The position numbers and the translations under genes are program-made. Shown in pieces: positions 17,574-25,867 of a stretch of DNA of 64,000 nucleotides. The DNA is from an uncultured Clostridium sp. (lineage in GTDB: Bacteria; Bacillota; Clostridia; Lachnospirales; Lachnospiraceae), in NCBI GenBank assembly GCA_900542035.1, contig UQMJ01000010.1:9345-73344 (forward strand). The letters run 5' to 3'. How positions within the stretch are numbered: the first letter of the stretch is position 1; each line of letters starts with the position of its first letter. Under the pieces are notes generated by a model, which saw nothing but the letters and a program-made list of their open reading frames with translations, was not told the origin of the DNA and made no database searches.

Positions 17574-17613
17574 AAGGCGGCTGGTCGTTTCAGGCGGCAG
17601 CCGCCTTGATTTT
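17574..17613 (+). promoter_or_regulatory. Hairpin with T-run between mglB and mglA (partial terminator)
   Basis: A perfect 10-base-pair GC-rich stem (17574-17583 with 17598-17607) is followed by GATTTTTT. It has the form of an intrinsic terminator but lies inside the operon, so it probably lets only part of the transcripts reach mglA and mglC and keeps the binding protein in excess. Confidence 0.7.
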
Positions 17614-17638
17614 TTCGATAGAAAGGGGATAACAGGTA

Positions 17639-19138
17639 ATGGGACAGCAGGATGTTTTGCTGCAGATGACAGATATCTGTAAAGAATTTCCGGGGGTAAA
17701 AGCGTTGGATCACGTTTCCCTGACAGTCCGGAGAGGAACTGTTCACGCTCTTATGGGGGAAAATGGCGCCGGAAAATCTACATTGATGAAGTGCCTGTTT
17801 GGTATGTACTCCAAAGATAGTGGCCACATCTACCTGGAAGGAAAAGAAATCAATTTTAAAAGCTCGAAAGAGGCCCTGGAAAGCGGGGTTGCCATGGTAC
17901 ATCAGGAATTAAACCAGGCGTTAAAGCGCAATGTTATGGATAACTTGTGGCTGGGCCGGTATCCGAAAAAAGGCATCATGGTAGATGAAAAGAAAATGTT
18001 AGAGGATACCAACAAGGTATTCGCAGAGCTTGGCATAGAAGTTGACCCGAAGCGTGTCATGAGCACTATGCCGGTTTCCCAGAGACAGATGGCAGAGATT
18101 GCCAAGGCTGTTTCGTTTAACTCGAAAGTTATTGTATTTGATGAACCTACTTCCTCTTTGACAGAAGAAGAGGTTGAGCATCTGTTTAAGATTATTAATA
18201 TGCTCCGCGACAGAGGCTGCGGCATCATTTACATTTCTCATAAAATGGCGGAAATTCTCCGAATTGCAGATGATATTACAGTCATGCGGGACGGTACATG
18301 GGTAGCTACCGAGCCTGCTTCTTCCATGACTATGGATAAGATTATCCGTCTGATGGTAGGACGTGAGCTGGGCAACCAGTTCCCGCCAAAGGACAATGTT
18401 CCTGGAGAAGTTGCCCTGGAGGTGGAACATCTTACCGCCCAGTATTCTTTATTAAAGGACGTGTCCTTTAACGTAAGAAAAGGCGAGATTGTAGGACTGG
18501 CAGGCCTGGACGGCAGCGGACGTACGGAAACTCTGGAAAATATCTTCGGTATTGCCACCAGAAAATCCGGAACCATCAAGCTGGACGGCAAGCAGGTATT
18601 AAACCGCAATGCGAGAGAATCCATTAAAAACGGATTTGCCCTTCTGACAGAAGAGCGCCGCGCAACCGGTATTTTCGGTATTTTGAATATACGGGAAAAT
18701 ACGGTCGTTTCCAGCTTAAAGAAGCATAGAAAATTTGGACCGTTCTTAAATGAAGCTTCCATGAAAAAGGATACCCAGTGGTCCATAGATGCAATGAGAA
18801 CCAAGACGCCTTCCCAGGAGACCAAGATTCGTTCTTTGTCAGGCGGAAACCAGCAGAAGGTTATCCTTGGCCGGTGGCTGCTGACGGATCCGGAAGTCCT
18901 GCTTTTGGATGAGCCAACCCGTGGTATTGACGTAGGCGCAAAATATGAAATCTATCAGCTGATTATTGACCTGGCTAAAAAGGGCAAGGTCGTTATCATG
19001 GTATCTTCTGAGATGCCGGAGCTGTTAGGTGTCTGCGACCGTATCCTGGTAATGTCAGGCGGGCGGCTGGCAGGCGAAGTTGATGCAAAGAATACTACTC
19101 AGGAAGAGATCATGACTCTTGCTGCAAAATATGTATAG
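17639..19138 (+). CDS. mglA: Sugar ABC transporter ATPase with two nucleotide-binding domains
   Basis: A 499-residue protein with two fused ABC domains, the normal form in the RbsA/MglA/XylG family. Domain 1 has Walker A GENGAGKST and Walker B VIVFDEPTSSL; its signature region is the family-typical VSQRQMAEIAKA. Domain 2 has the modified Walker A GLDGSGRTE, normal for the family, signature LSGGNQQKV and Walker B LLLDEPTRGID. It powers uptake of the sugar bound by MglB. The ATG follows GAAAGGGGATAACAGG. MglC follows after 15 bases. Confidence 0.93.
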   Translation: MGQQDVLLQMTDICKEFPGVKALDHVSLTVRRGTVHALMGENGAGKSTLMKCLFGMYSKDSGHIYLEGKEINFKSSKEALESGVAMVHQELNQALKRNVMDNLWLGRYPKKGIMVDEKKMLEDTNKVFAELGIEVDPKRVMSTMPVSQRQMAEIAKAVSFNSKVIVFDEPTSSLTEEEVEHLFKIINMLRDRGCGIIYISHKMAEILRIADDITVMRDGTWVATEPASSMTMDKIIRLMVGRELGNQFPPKDNVPGEVALEVEHLTAQYSLLKDVSFNVRKGEIVGLAGLDGSGRTETLENIFGIATRKSGTIKLDGKQVLNRNARESIKNGFALLTEERRATGIFGILNIRENTVVSSLKKHRKFGPFLNEASMKKDTQWSIDAMRTKTPSQETKIRSLSGGNQQKVILGRWLLTDPEVLLLDEPTRGIDVGAKYEIYQLIIDLAKKGKVVIMVSSEMPELLGVCDRILVMSGGRLAGEVDAKNTTQEEIMTLAAKYV

Positions 19139-19153
19139 GGGAGGCCGGATTCC

Positions 19154-20224
19154 ATGAAATTAGTAACCAATATTAATACAAGAATAGAAAGCTACAAAGC
19201 TCTGGACAGCAAAGATAAAAAGACGTACTGGAAAGAACTTTTATTAAACAACGCAATGTATATTCTGCTGATAATTGCGATTTTGTATACGTTCAGCCAG
19301 AACCCTAAGTTTTTGGCTCCTCGCTCCATCGTCAACATCATCAGCCTTTCAGCAGCAAACCTGCCAATTGCCTGCGGTATTGCAGGATGTATCGTATTGA
19401 CCGGTACCGACCTTTCAGCAGGACGAGTCGTTGGTCTGACAGCGTGTATTTCCGCATCGCTGCTGCAGGCGGTAGACTATGCAAGCAAGATGTTCCCGAA
19501 TATTCCGCCGCTGCCAATTCCGGTTGTTATTTTAACCGTATTATTAGTAGGCGCGATTGTCGGATGGGTAAACGGTTTCTTCGTAGCAAAATTCCAGCTG
19601 CATCCATTTATTGTAACCCTGGCAACCCAGCTGATTGTATATGGTATTCTGCTGGTTTACATTATGGCCAATGGAAATAACGGACAGCCGTTGTCTGGTC
19701 TGGATGATTCCTTTAAGAACTTTGTAACGGGAAGTATCTGCAAGATTGGCGATGTTCCGATTCCAAACTACGTATGGTTCGGCTTAATCGTAGTTGTGAT
19801 CATGTGGTTTATCTGGAATAAGACTACTTTTGGCAAGAATATGTTTGCAGTAGGTTCCAATCCGGAAGCAGCAAATGTATCTGGTGTAAACGTTATGAAG
19901 ACCACCATTCTGGTACATACCCTGGCTGGTATGATGTATGGTGTTACCGGTTTCATTGAGTCTGCACGTATTGGTTCCAATACTGCCAATACTGGTCTGA
20001 ACTACGAGTGTGACGCGATTGCAGCCTGCGTTATCGGCGGCGTATCTTTCGTAGGCGGTACTGGTAAAATCAGCGGCGTTGTAATCGGCGTATTCCTGCT
20101 TCGTATTATCTTCGTAGCGCTGAACTTCCTTTCTATCAATGCAAACTTACAGTACATCATCAAGGGTCTGATTATCCTGGTAGCGTGTGCAATTGATATG
20201 AGAAAATACCTGGTTCGTAAGTAA
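19154..20224 (+). CDS. mglC: Sugar ABC transporter permease
   Basis: A 356-residue integral membrane protein of the BPD_transp_2 (RbsC/MglC/XylH) family with roughly ten membrane segments. Typical sequences are ACGIAGCIVLTGTDLSAGR near residue 75 and the C-terminal VIGGVSFVGGTGKISGVVIG. Length matches MglC (336-360). A 35-residue cytoplasmic lead precedes the first membrane segment. It forms the homodimeric channel for the importer encoded with mglB and mglA. Confidence 0.92.
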   Translation: MKLVTNINTRIESYKALDSKDKKTYWKELLLNNAMYILLIIAILYTFSQNPKFLAPRSIVNIISLSAANLPIACGIAGCIVLTGTDLSAGRVVGLTACISASLLQAVDYASKMFPNIPPLPIPVVILTVLLVGAIVGWVNGFFVAKFQLHPFIVTLATQLIVYGILLVYIMANGNNGQPLSGLDDSFKNFVTGSICKIGDVPIPNYVWFGLIVVVIMWFIWNKTTFGKNMFAVGSNPEAANVSGVNVMKTTILVHTLAGMMYGVTGFIESARIGSNTANTGLNYECDAIAACVIGGVSFVGGTGKISGVVIGVFLLRIIFVALNFLSINANLQYIIKGLIILVACAIDMRKYLVRK

Positions 20225-20246
20225 TCAGGAGCAATTATGGATAAGG

Positions 20247-20275
20247 GGGCTGCTGCATATTAGATGCGGCAGCCC
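20247..20275 (+). promoter_or_regulatory. Hairpin after mglC
   Basis: A 12-base-pair stem including one G-U pair (20247-20258 with 20264-20275) follows the mglC stop. The trailing sequence TGATGTATTT is not a strong T-run, so termination is likely incomplete and the next gene may be co-transcribed. Confidence 0.5.
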
Positions 20276-20301
20276 TGATGTATTTACGGAAGGATGACAA
20301 C

Positions 20302-20937
20302 ATGGAAGAAAAACTGGAAGAAAAAAAGACAGATTTGCCGGAGAACGTACCGGAGGCAGGTCAGGAAGGACAGCCGCCGGTTAAGAAAAAGTGGTTTGGC
20401 AGGGGAATCTATGGAAGCAAAGACGTGCCGATCAAGATTCTGGATAAGCTGATTCTGGGCCTGATTCTGGCTACGGTAATTCTGACCGTAGTGTTTACGG
20501 TAAATGGAGGATATTTTGTCAATTTTGAGACAGACGGAGGCACAGAGATTGAGAGCCAGAAGCTGCGCTATGGACAGCTGGTGGAAAAGCCGGAGGATCC
20601 GGTAAAACCTGGGTATGAATTTACAGGCTGGATCTATGGCGAGGAAGCGTATCCCTGGAGTTTTGGCGCCGATAAGGTACAGGGGGAAATGACCCTGGTT
20701 GCCCAGTGGAAACCAGCAGAGATTCTGGTAAAGTTTGATCTGGACGGGGGGAACTTTGGCGAAAATGCTCCTGATGGAGACTTTTTTGTAACCTTTGGAG
20801 AGCCTTATGGAGAACTGCCGGTTCCGGAAAAAGAAGGATTCCAGTTTGACGGCTGGGTGTACAGCGGAGCGGTAATTCAAGATACGACGCCAGTTTCCAT
20901 GACTGGAGAACACGTGCTGACTGCGTTGTGGAAATAA
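20302..20937 (+). CDS. Membrane-anchored protein with two InlB-type B repeats
   Basis: A 211-residue protein of unknown function. Residues 1-45 are charged and cytoplasmic, 49-67 form one membrane segment, and the rest is two Listeria-Bacteroides (InlB B, flg_new) repeats of about 70 residues (73-140 and 143-211), each with the marks FDGG or ETDGG, GYEFTGW or GFQFDGW, and a final AQW or ALW. The topology should place the repeats outside. In other proteins these ubiquitin-like beta modules serve as spacers or bind host or matrix partners. The start follows GGAAGGATGA; 77 bases separate it from mglC, so it may be expressed with the sugar importer. Confidence 0.75.
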   Translation: MEEKLEEKKTDLPENVPEAGQEGQPPVKKKWFGRGIYGSKDVPIKILDKLILGLILATVILTVVFTVNGGYFVNFETDGGTEIESQKLRYGQLVEKPEDPVKPGYEFTGWIYGEEAYPWSFGADKVQGEMTLVAQWKPAEILVKFDLDGGNFGENAPDGDFFVTFGEPYGELPVPEKEGFQFDGWVYSGAVIQDTTPVSMTGEHVLTALWK

Positions 20938-20987
20938 AAGTTTTACGAAAGTTTTACATAACCTGGCTTTTATAGTGGGAAACAACC

Positions 20988-20996
20988 TGGTATAAT
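20988..20996 (+). promoter_or_regulatory. Extended -10 element before the small membrane protein gene
   Basis: TGGTATAAT lies 50 bases before the GTG start of the small membrane protein gene. The -35 region (TTTTAT) is weak. Confidence 0.5.
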
Positions 20997-21045
20997 AAAA
21001 AACAAACCGTTGATACTATTGGAAAACACTATAAAGGAGAAACAA

Positions 21046-21252
21046 GTGAGTACAAGTAAGCATTGGGGAAGCTGTCTGCGTACGACCATAGGCGTGATGC
21101 TGGGCCTGGCCTTCCTCTTTGGATTCATGGGAGCAGTTGACGGCGGAGCAAGAACCGCTTTTTTCGGAGCCCTTGGCGGACTGGCAATCGGAGCGATATT
21201 AGGTGTATTTTATGCAGTATTGCTGCTGCTGTTCGCAAGGACGGATAAATAA
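21046..21252 (+). CDS. Small glycine-rich membrane protein, unknown function
   Basis: A 68-residue protein starting at GTG 21046, six bases after AAAGGAG; the longer open frame from TTG 21010 has no ribosome binding site. Two hydrophobic segments (about residues 12-31 and 37-61) are rich in Gly and Ala and are separated by a short loop, so it is a helical hairpin in the membrane. It has its own promoter and ends before a strong terminator. I do not recognise the family. Confidence 0.6.
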   Translation: MSTSKHWGSCLRTTIGVMLGLAFLFGFMGAVDGGARTAFFGALGGLAIGAILGVFYAVLLLLFARTDK

Positions 21253-21264
21253 CAGATTGGAAAG

Positions 21265-21293
21265 AAAGGGAGTGCATTTTGCACTCCCTTTTT
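21265..21293 (+). terminator. Intrinsic terminator
   Basis: A perfect 12-base-pair stem (21265-21276 with 21280-21291) with a TTT loop is followed by T residues. It ends the rightward transcript and lies 16 bases beyond the end of the leftward hydrogenase operon. Confidence 0.9.
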
Positions 21294-21308
21294 GCTGCCG
21301 GATATTGT

Positions 21309-23057
21309 TTAATGCTGATTGATTTCCCTCTTTACATAAGTGGTATGAAGGAGATGGTGAGCCAGAGGACTGCCTGGCTTTCCTAAATAAGTATCGTACA
21401 GCTCTTTAATAGCTGGATTCTCATGGGACTTGCGGATTGGATTGTCTTTATCGCTGTCGTAGAGAACCTGCGCACGCAGGGCGCGGATGTCGGTGGTATT
21501 GCGCACCGGACCAGGCTGCTGAGGCTGTCCGCCGCCGTTGACACAACCGCCTGGGCAGCCCATAATCTCGATGAAATGGTAATCTGCCTCTCCGGATTTT
21601 ACCTTATTTAATAGCTCTCTTGCATTGCCTAAGCCGGAAGCCACTGCAACTTTTACATCCATGCCGGCAACGTGATAGGTCGCTTCTTTGATTCCTTTTG
21701 TGCCGCGGACTTCGGTAAATTCAACGGATGGAAGTTCTTCGCCGGTCAAGGTTTCGACTGCTGTACGGAGAGCAGCTTCCATAACGCCTCCGGTAGCGCC
21801 GAAGATAACGGCAGCGCCGGTAGAACGTCCTAACGGATCGTCAAAGGTCTCGTCTGGAAGATCTAAGAACCGGATGCCGGCCTTTTTAATCATTCTTGCC
21901 AGTTCTCTGGTAGTCATGCTGTAATCCACATCCGGAACGCCGTTGGCTGCTTCATCATCCCGTCCGATTTCAAATTTTTTAGCCGTACAAGGCATGACGC
22001 TGACAGAAACAATATCCTTTGCAGGAATATTTTCCTTAGCTGCGTAGTAGGACTTTAAGATGGCGCCGAACATCTGCTGCGGAGATTTACAGGAAGACAA
22101 GTTTTCTGTCATATCTGGGAAGTAGTGTTCACAGTATTTAATCCATCCTGGAGAACAGGAGGTAATTAGAGGCAGAACGCCGCCGTTCTGGACGCGCTCG
22201 ATAAATTCATGGGCTTCTTCCATAATGGTTAAGTCTGCCGAAAAGTTGGTATCAAATACTTTATTAAAGCCTAAGCGGCGGAGCGCAGCAACCATTTTGC
22301 CTTCTACATTGGTTCCGATAGGAAGTCCAAATTCCTCGCCAAGAGCGGCGCGGACTGCTGGAGCGGTCTGGACAACGACGTGTTTGGTCGGATCGGCAAT
22401 TGCTGCAAAAATGTCATCTACATTGCTCTTTTCTGTCAGAGCGCCGGTCGGACAGACTGCAATACACTGTCCGCAGGATACGCAGGAGGTCTCTCCCAGT
22501 CCCATTTCAAATGCGGAACCGATGTGGGTATTAAATCCACGCATATTGGGGCCGATAACGCCGATTCCCTGAACGTTTTCACAGACGGCAGAACAGCGGC
22601 GGCATAGGATACACTTGCTGTTGTCGCGGATCATATGGGCAGCAGAATCATCAATGCAGGATGGCGTAACAGCTCCGTCATAGTAGCCTTCGTCTTCTAC
22701 GCCCAGGTTGTGGGCCAGCTCCTGAAGCTCGCAGTGACCGCTTCGGACACAGGATAAGCAGGAGCGGTTGTGGTTGGACAGCAGAAGCTGTACGGTTTTC
22801 TTTCTGGATTCTAATACTTTAGGAGTATTGGTCCAGACTTCCATTCCCTCATTAACAGGATATACACAGGAAGCTACCAAGGAACGTGCTCCCTTTACTT
22901 CTACAACACAGACACGGCAGGCGCCGATTTCATTGATATCCTTTAAGAAACACAGGGTAGGAATCTCAATGTGGGCAAGTCTTGCTGCTTCCAGGATGGT
23001 GGAACCCTTTGGAGCAGAGACTTCCATGCCGTTGATTTTAAGCGTAACGTTCTCCAT
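21309..23057 (-). CDS. hndD: NADH-linked [FeFe]-hydrogenase catalytic subunit (group A, HndD-like)
   Basis: A 582-residue iron-sulfur enzyme that forms or oxidises H2 in the cytoplasm. In order: 2Fe-2S domain (Cys36, 47, 50, 64), His-ligated 4Fe-4S (His96, Cys100, 103, 109), two 4Fe-4S clusters (Cys149-159 and Cys192-202), H-cluster domain and a small-subunit-like tail. H-cluster motifs are TSCSPGW (299-305), MPCTAKKFE (Cys357) and GCPGGCVNGGGQP (Cys501, Cys505). In motif 1 the second Cys of the classical TSCCP is Ser302. Together with the three genes upstream it forms the trimeric or tetrameric HndABCD complex, which in relatives couples NADH and ferredoxin to H2. Start follows GGGAGGAAAG. 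Confidence 0.95.
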   Translation of the reverse strand: MENVTLKINGMEVSAPKGSTILEAARLAHIEIPTLCFLKDINEIGACRVCVVEVKGARSLVASCVYPVNEGMEVWTNTPKVLESRKKTVQLLLSNHNRSCLSCVRSGHCELQELAHNLGVEDEGYYDGAVTPSCIDDSAAHMIRDNSKCILCRRCSAVCENVQGIGVIGPNMRGFNTHIGSAFEMGLGETSCVSCGQCIAVCPTGALTEKSNVDDIFAAIADPTKHVVVQTAPAVRAALGEEFGLPIGTNVEGKMVAALRRLGFNKVFDTNFSADLTIMEEAHEFIERVQNGGVLPLITSCSPGWIKYCEHYFPDMTENLSSCKSPQQMFGAILKSYYAAKENIPAKDIVSVSVMPCTAKKFEIGRDDEAANGVPDVDYSMTTRELARMIKKAGIRFLDLPDETFDDPLGRSTGAAVIFGATGGVMEAALRTAVETLTGEELPSVEFTEVRGTKGIKEATYHVAGMDVKVAVASGLGNARELLNKVKSGEADYHFIEIMGCPGGCVNGGGQPQQPGPVRNTTDIRALRAQVLYDSDKDNPIRKSHENPAIKELYDTYLGKPGSPLAHHLLHTTYVKREINQH

Positions 23058-23071
23058 AGTTCTTTCCTCCC

Positions 23072-24862
23072 TTATTTCTTATAGATAGCGCCGAATTTAC
23101 ACTTCTCAATACAGGTACCGCACTTAATACATTTTTCTGTATCAATAAAGTGTGGATTCTTAACGGATCCGATAATCGCGTCTGCAGGACAGTTGCGGGC
23201 GCACAGGGTACATCCCTTACATTTGTCTCGGTCAATGTGATAAGACAGAAGCGCCTTACATACGCCTGCAGGACAGCGTTTTTCTTTGATATGGGCTTCA
23301 TATTCGTCACGGAAATAGCGCAGGGTGGAGAGAACCGGATTGGGGGCAGTCTGTCCAAGTCCGCACAATGCGTTCTCTTTTACATAGTAACACAGCTCTT
23401 CCAGTTTATCTAAGTCTTCCATGGTAGCGGTACCTTTGGTAATCTTATCTAAAATTTCCAGCATACGCTTGGTACCGATACGGCATGGAGTACATTTGCC
23501 GCAGGATTCTTCAACGGTAAATTCCAGGAAGAATTTGGCGATATCTACCATACAGTCGTCTTCATCCATAACAATCAGACCGCCGGAACCCATCATGGAA
23601 CCGATGGAAATCAGATTGTCGTAATCAATCGGAATGTCAAAGTGCTCATAAGGGATACATCCGCCGGAAGGACCGCCGGTCTGAGCTGCTTTGAATTTTT
23701 TGCCGCCAGGAATGCCGCCGCCGATTTCTTCGATCACTTCGCGGAGAGTGGTTCCCATTGGGATTTCAACCAGACCAGTATTGTGAATCTTTCCACCCAG
23801 GGCAAATACCTTGGTACCCTTGGATTTTTCCGTACCCATGGAAGAGAACCATTCCGGTCCATTTAAAATGATCTGGGGAATGTTGGCGTAAGTCTCTACG
23901 TTGTTTAAAATAGAAGGCTTGCCGAATAACCCTTTCTGTGCAGGGAACGGAGGACGTGGTCTTGGCTCGCCGCGCTTGCCTTCGATAGAAGTCATAAGGG
24001 CAGTCTCTTCGCCGCAGACAAAGGCTCCTGCGCCCAGACGCAGGTCAATATCAAAATCAAATCCAGTATCAAAGATGTTTTTGCCTAACAGTCCGTATTC
24101 ACGGGCCTGGCTGATGGCGATGCGCAGACGTTCTACTGCGATCGGATACTCGGCGCGGACGTAGATATAACCCTGATTTGCGCCAATGGCATAACCGGCA
24201 ATGGCCATTGCCTCCAGTACGGCATGGGGATCGCCTTCCAGTACGGAACGATCCATGAATGCGCCTGGGTCGCCTTCGTCGGCGTTACAGCATACATATT
24301 TCTGATCCGCGTCATTCTGACGGGCTAATTTCCATTTTAAACCGGTAGGGAAGCCGGCGCCGCCGCGTCCTCTGAGGCCGCTGTCTAGCAGAAGCTGGAT
24401 GACTTCGTCAGGAGTCATCTGGGTCAGAACTTTTCCTAATGCTTCGTAGCCGCCGGTGCCGATGTATTCGTCAATGACTTCCGGATTGATAATACCGCAG
24501 TTGCGCAGAGCGATACGATGCTGTTTTTTATAGAAGTCCGTATCAGTCAGTGCCTTGATTTTGCCGGTAGGGGTAACGGTTTCTTTATAAAGAAGACGGG
24601 TAACGACACGTCCCTTTAACAGATGTTCAGAAACAATTTCCGGAATATCTTCTACTTTTACCATAGAGTAGAAGGTAGCGTCCGGATAAATAATCATAAT
24701 AGGGCCTAAGGCGCAGAGGCCGTGGCATCCGGTCTGTACAACGGCTACTTCATCAGACAGGCCGTTTTTCTCGATTTCAGCCTTTAAAGTCTCCATAATC
24801 TGCTGGCTGCCGGAGGAGGTACATCCTGTGCCGCCGCAGACTAAAACGTGTGAACGATACAT
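23072..24862 (-). CDS. hndC: Hydrogenase NADH-binding flavoprotein subunit (HndC/NuoF-like)
   Basis: A 596-residue FMN and NAD(H)-binding subunit. An N-terminal thioredoxin-like 2Fe-2S domain (1-100, CGGTGCTSSG and CHGLC) is fused to a NuoF core with GLRGRGGAGFPTGLKW near residue 165, an SLBB domain, and the 4Fe-4S motif SCGKCTPCRIG. The last 60 residues carry two ferredoxin-type clusters (CKGCTLCARNC and CIKCGTCIEKC). This domain order is that of HndC/HydB in bifurcating hydrogenases, longer than respiratory NuoF. It passes electrons between NADH and the HndD subunit. Fourteen bases separate the two genes. Confidence 0.95.
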   Translation of the reverse strand: MYRSHVLVCGGTGCTSSGSQQIMETLKAEIEKNGLSDEVAVVQTGCHGLCALGPIMIIYPDATFYSMVKVEDIPEIVSEHLLKGRVVTRLLYKETVTPTGKIKALTDTDFYKKQHRIALRNCGIINPEVIDEYIGTGGYEALGKVLTQMTPDEVIQLLLDSGLRGRGGAGFPTGLKWKLARQNDADQKYVCCNADEGDPGAFMDRSVLEGDPHAVLEAMAIAGYAIGANQGYIYVRAEYPIAVERLRIAISQAREYGLLGKNIFDTGFDFDIDLRLGAGAFVCGEETALMTSIEGKRGEPRPRPPFPAQKGLFGKPSILNNVETYANIPQIILNGPEWFSSMGTEKSKGTKVFALGGKIHNTGLVEIPMGTTLREVIEEIGGGIPGGKKFKAAQTGGPSGGCIPYEHFDIPIDYDNLISIGSMMGSGGLIVMDEDDCMVDIAKFFLEFTVEESCGKCTPCRIGTKRMLEILDKITKGTATMEDLDKLEELCYYVKENALCGLGQTAPNPVLSTLRYFRDEYEAHIKEKRCPAGVCKALLSYHIDRDKCKGCTLCARNCPADAIIGSVKNPHFIDTEKCIKCGTCIEKCKFGAIYKK

Positions 24863-24877
24863 TGTGCTTCCTCCTTA

Positions 24878-25255
24878 TTATTTAATATCCGCTTTATTCA
24901 GCGTATAATCCTCAACCACATGGCCGCCGATTAAATGGCGTTCCACCACTTCAAGGGCTTTGTCTGGATTCATCTTGATGTAGGTAACTTTATCTTTGCC
25001 AGGTTCCATTACTTCCACAATCGGCTCGTACTGGCACAGGCCGATGCATCCGGTCTGGGTAACGGCTACTTTATCAGTCAGGCCCTTTTCCTGGACTGCA
25101 TTGGCAAGAGTGGTCAAAACCGGTCTGGCGCCGCTTGCGATTCCGCAGGTTGCCATACCGACTACAACGCGGATATGGTTGTGATCCTCGGCGCGCATAC
25201 TTACCTGGCTCTGAACCCTATCGCGGATGGCTTTTAATTCAGCAAGGCTTTTCAT
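24878..25255 (-). CDS. hndB: 2Fe-2S ferredoxin-like hydrogenase subunit (HndB)
   Basis: A 125-residue thioredoxin-fold 2Fe-2S protein. Four candidate cluster cysteines are in GMATCGIASGARP and QTGCIGLCQYEP. It resembles the N-terminal domain of HndC, and matches HndB of Desulfovibrio fructosovorans-type hydrogenases in size and place. It sits between the embedded ATP-binding protein gene and hndC, with a GGAGGATT ribosome binding site. Its role is electron transfer in the complex. Confidence 0.88.
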   Translation of the reverse strand: MKSLAELKAIRDRVQSQVSMRAEDHNHIRVVVGMATCGIASGARPVLTTLANAVQEKGLTDKVAVTQTGCIGLCQYEPIVEVMEPGKDKVTYIKMNPDKALEVVERHLIGGHVVEDYTLNKADIK

Positions 25256-25305
25256 AGTAATCCTCCAATCTGTAGTTACTGTCTGGCAGTAACTGTTGTG
25301 GACGG

Positions 25306-25863
25306 TCAGATGAGATTTCCGCCGTCAGCTTCCTGTTTATTTTCTGTCAGATATTCCATAATGTATTGAGAGACTTCCGGAGTATCAAATGGAACGTCTC
25401 CCAGGATTTCCCGCAGCTGTCTGGTATCCAGGGTAAAAGATTTCTGGTTGTATCGGTACGTATATACAAAATCTGTATCCGGATGGTAGACAATCAATGT
25501 GTGAATCGTGCCGGAAATGTCTCCTAAAGGCATCCGATCAATATGGGACAACCCAAAAACTGCAGTTACCACAGTGCCTTTTCCTAATTCGGAATCAATG
25601 GAAAAGCTGCCTCCGGTACTTTCCGCCGCATATTTGAAAAACGGAATCCCCAGTCCTACTTTACGGGTAGTACGGGTGGTAAAAAAAGGGTCTGTCACAT
25701 TGGCGGCCTGGCTGGGACTCATGCCGCAGCCATCATCACGTATCGTAATGGAAAGGGTATCGGCATCCGTGTCAGCTTCGATGGAAATGGCAACCAGACT
25801 GGCGCCTGCTCTGGTCGAGTTTTCGGAAACATCCAGGACATTTAAGGAAATTTCTGTCATCAT
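25306..25863 (-). CDS. Stand-alone HATPase (GHKL) protein inside the hydrogenase operon
   Basis: A 185-residue soluble protein made of a histidine-kinase-type ATP-binding domain (N-box DVSENSTRAGA, G1 DDGCGM, F-box DPFFTTR, G2 VGLGIPFFK, then GKGTVVTAVF) and a 60-residue C-terminal extension. There is no phospho-acceptor His, receiver or membrane segment. It lies between hndA and hndB with its start four bases after the hndA stop and no clear ribosome binding site, so it is translationally coupled. In the divergent operon another GHKL protein sits beside a sensor-type hydrogenase. A role in redox or H2 signalling is inferred; the protein may phosphorylate or bind a partner not seen here. Confidence 0.8.
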   Translation of the reverse strand: MMTEISLNVLDVSENSTRAGASLVAISIEADTDADTLSITIRDDGCGMSPSQAANVTDPFFTTRTTRKVGLGIPFFKYAAESTGGSFSIDSELGKGTVVTAVFGLSHIDRMPLGDISGTIHTLIVYHPDTDFVYTYRYNQKSFTLDTRQLREILGDVPFDTPEVSQYIMEYLTENKQEADGGNLI

Positions 25864-25867
25864 AGGC

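Noticed and set aside
18238..18825. Long minus-strand open frame opposite mglA
   Set aside because: It mirrors the codon pattern of mglA, has no ribosome binding site and no recognisable domain. The same applies to minus-strand frames at 2674-3219 and 3059-3619 opposite the ABC ATPase gene, and at 53159-53731 opposite groEL.
22225..22607. Plus-strand open frames opposite the hydrogenase gene
   Set aside because: They are antisense to conserved iron-sulfur domains of the hydrogenase and lack start signals.
21309..23057. Hydrogenase gene as a pseudogene because of Ser302
   Set aside because: The reading frame is complete, all other clusters are intact and the operon is well formed; TSCSP appears to be a tolerated variant.
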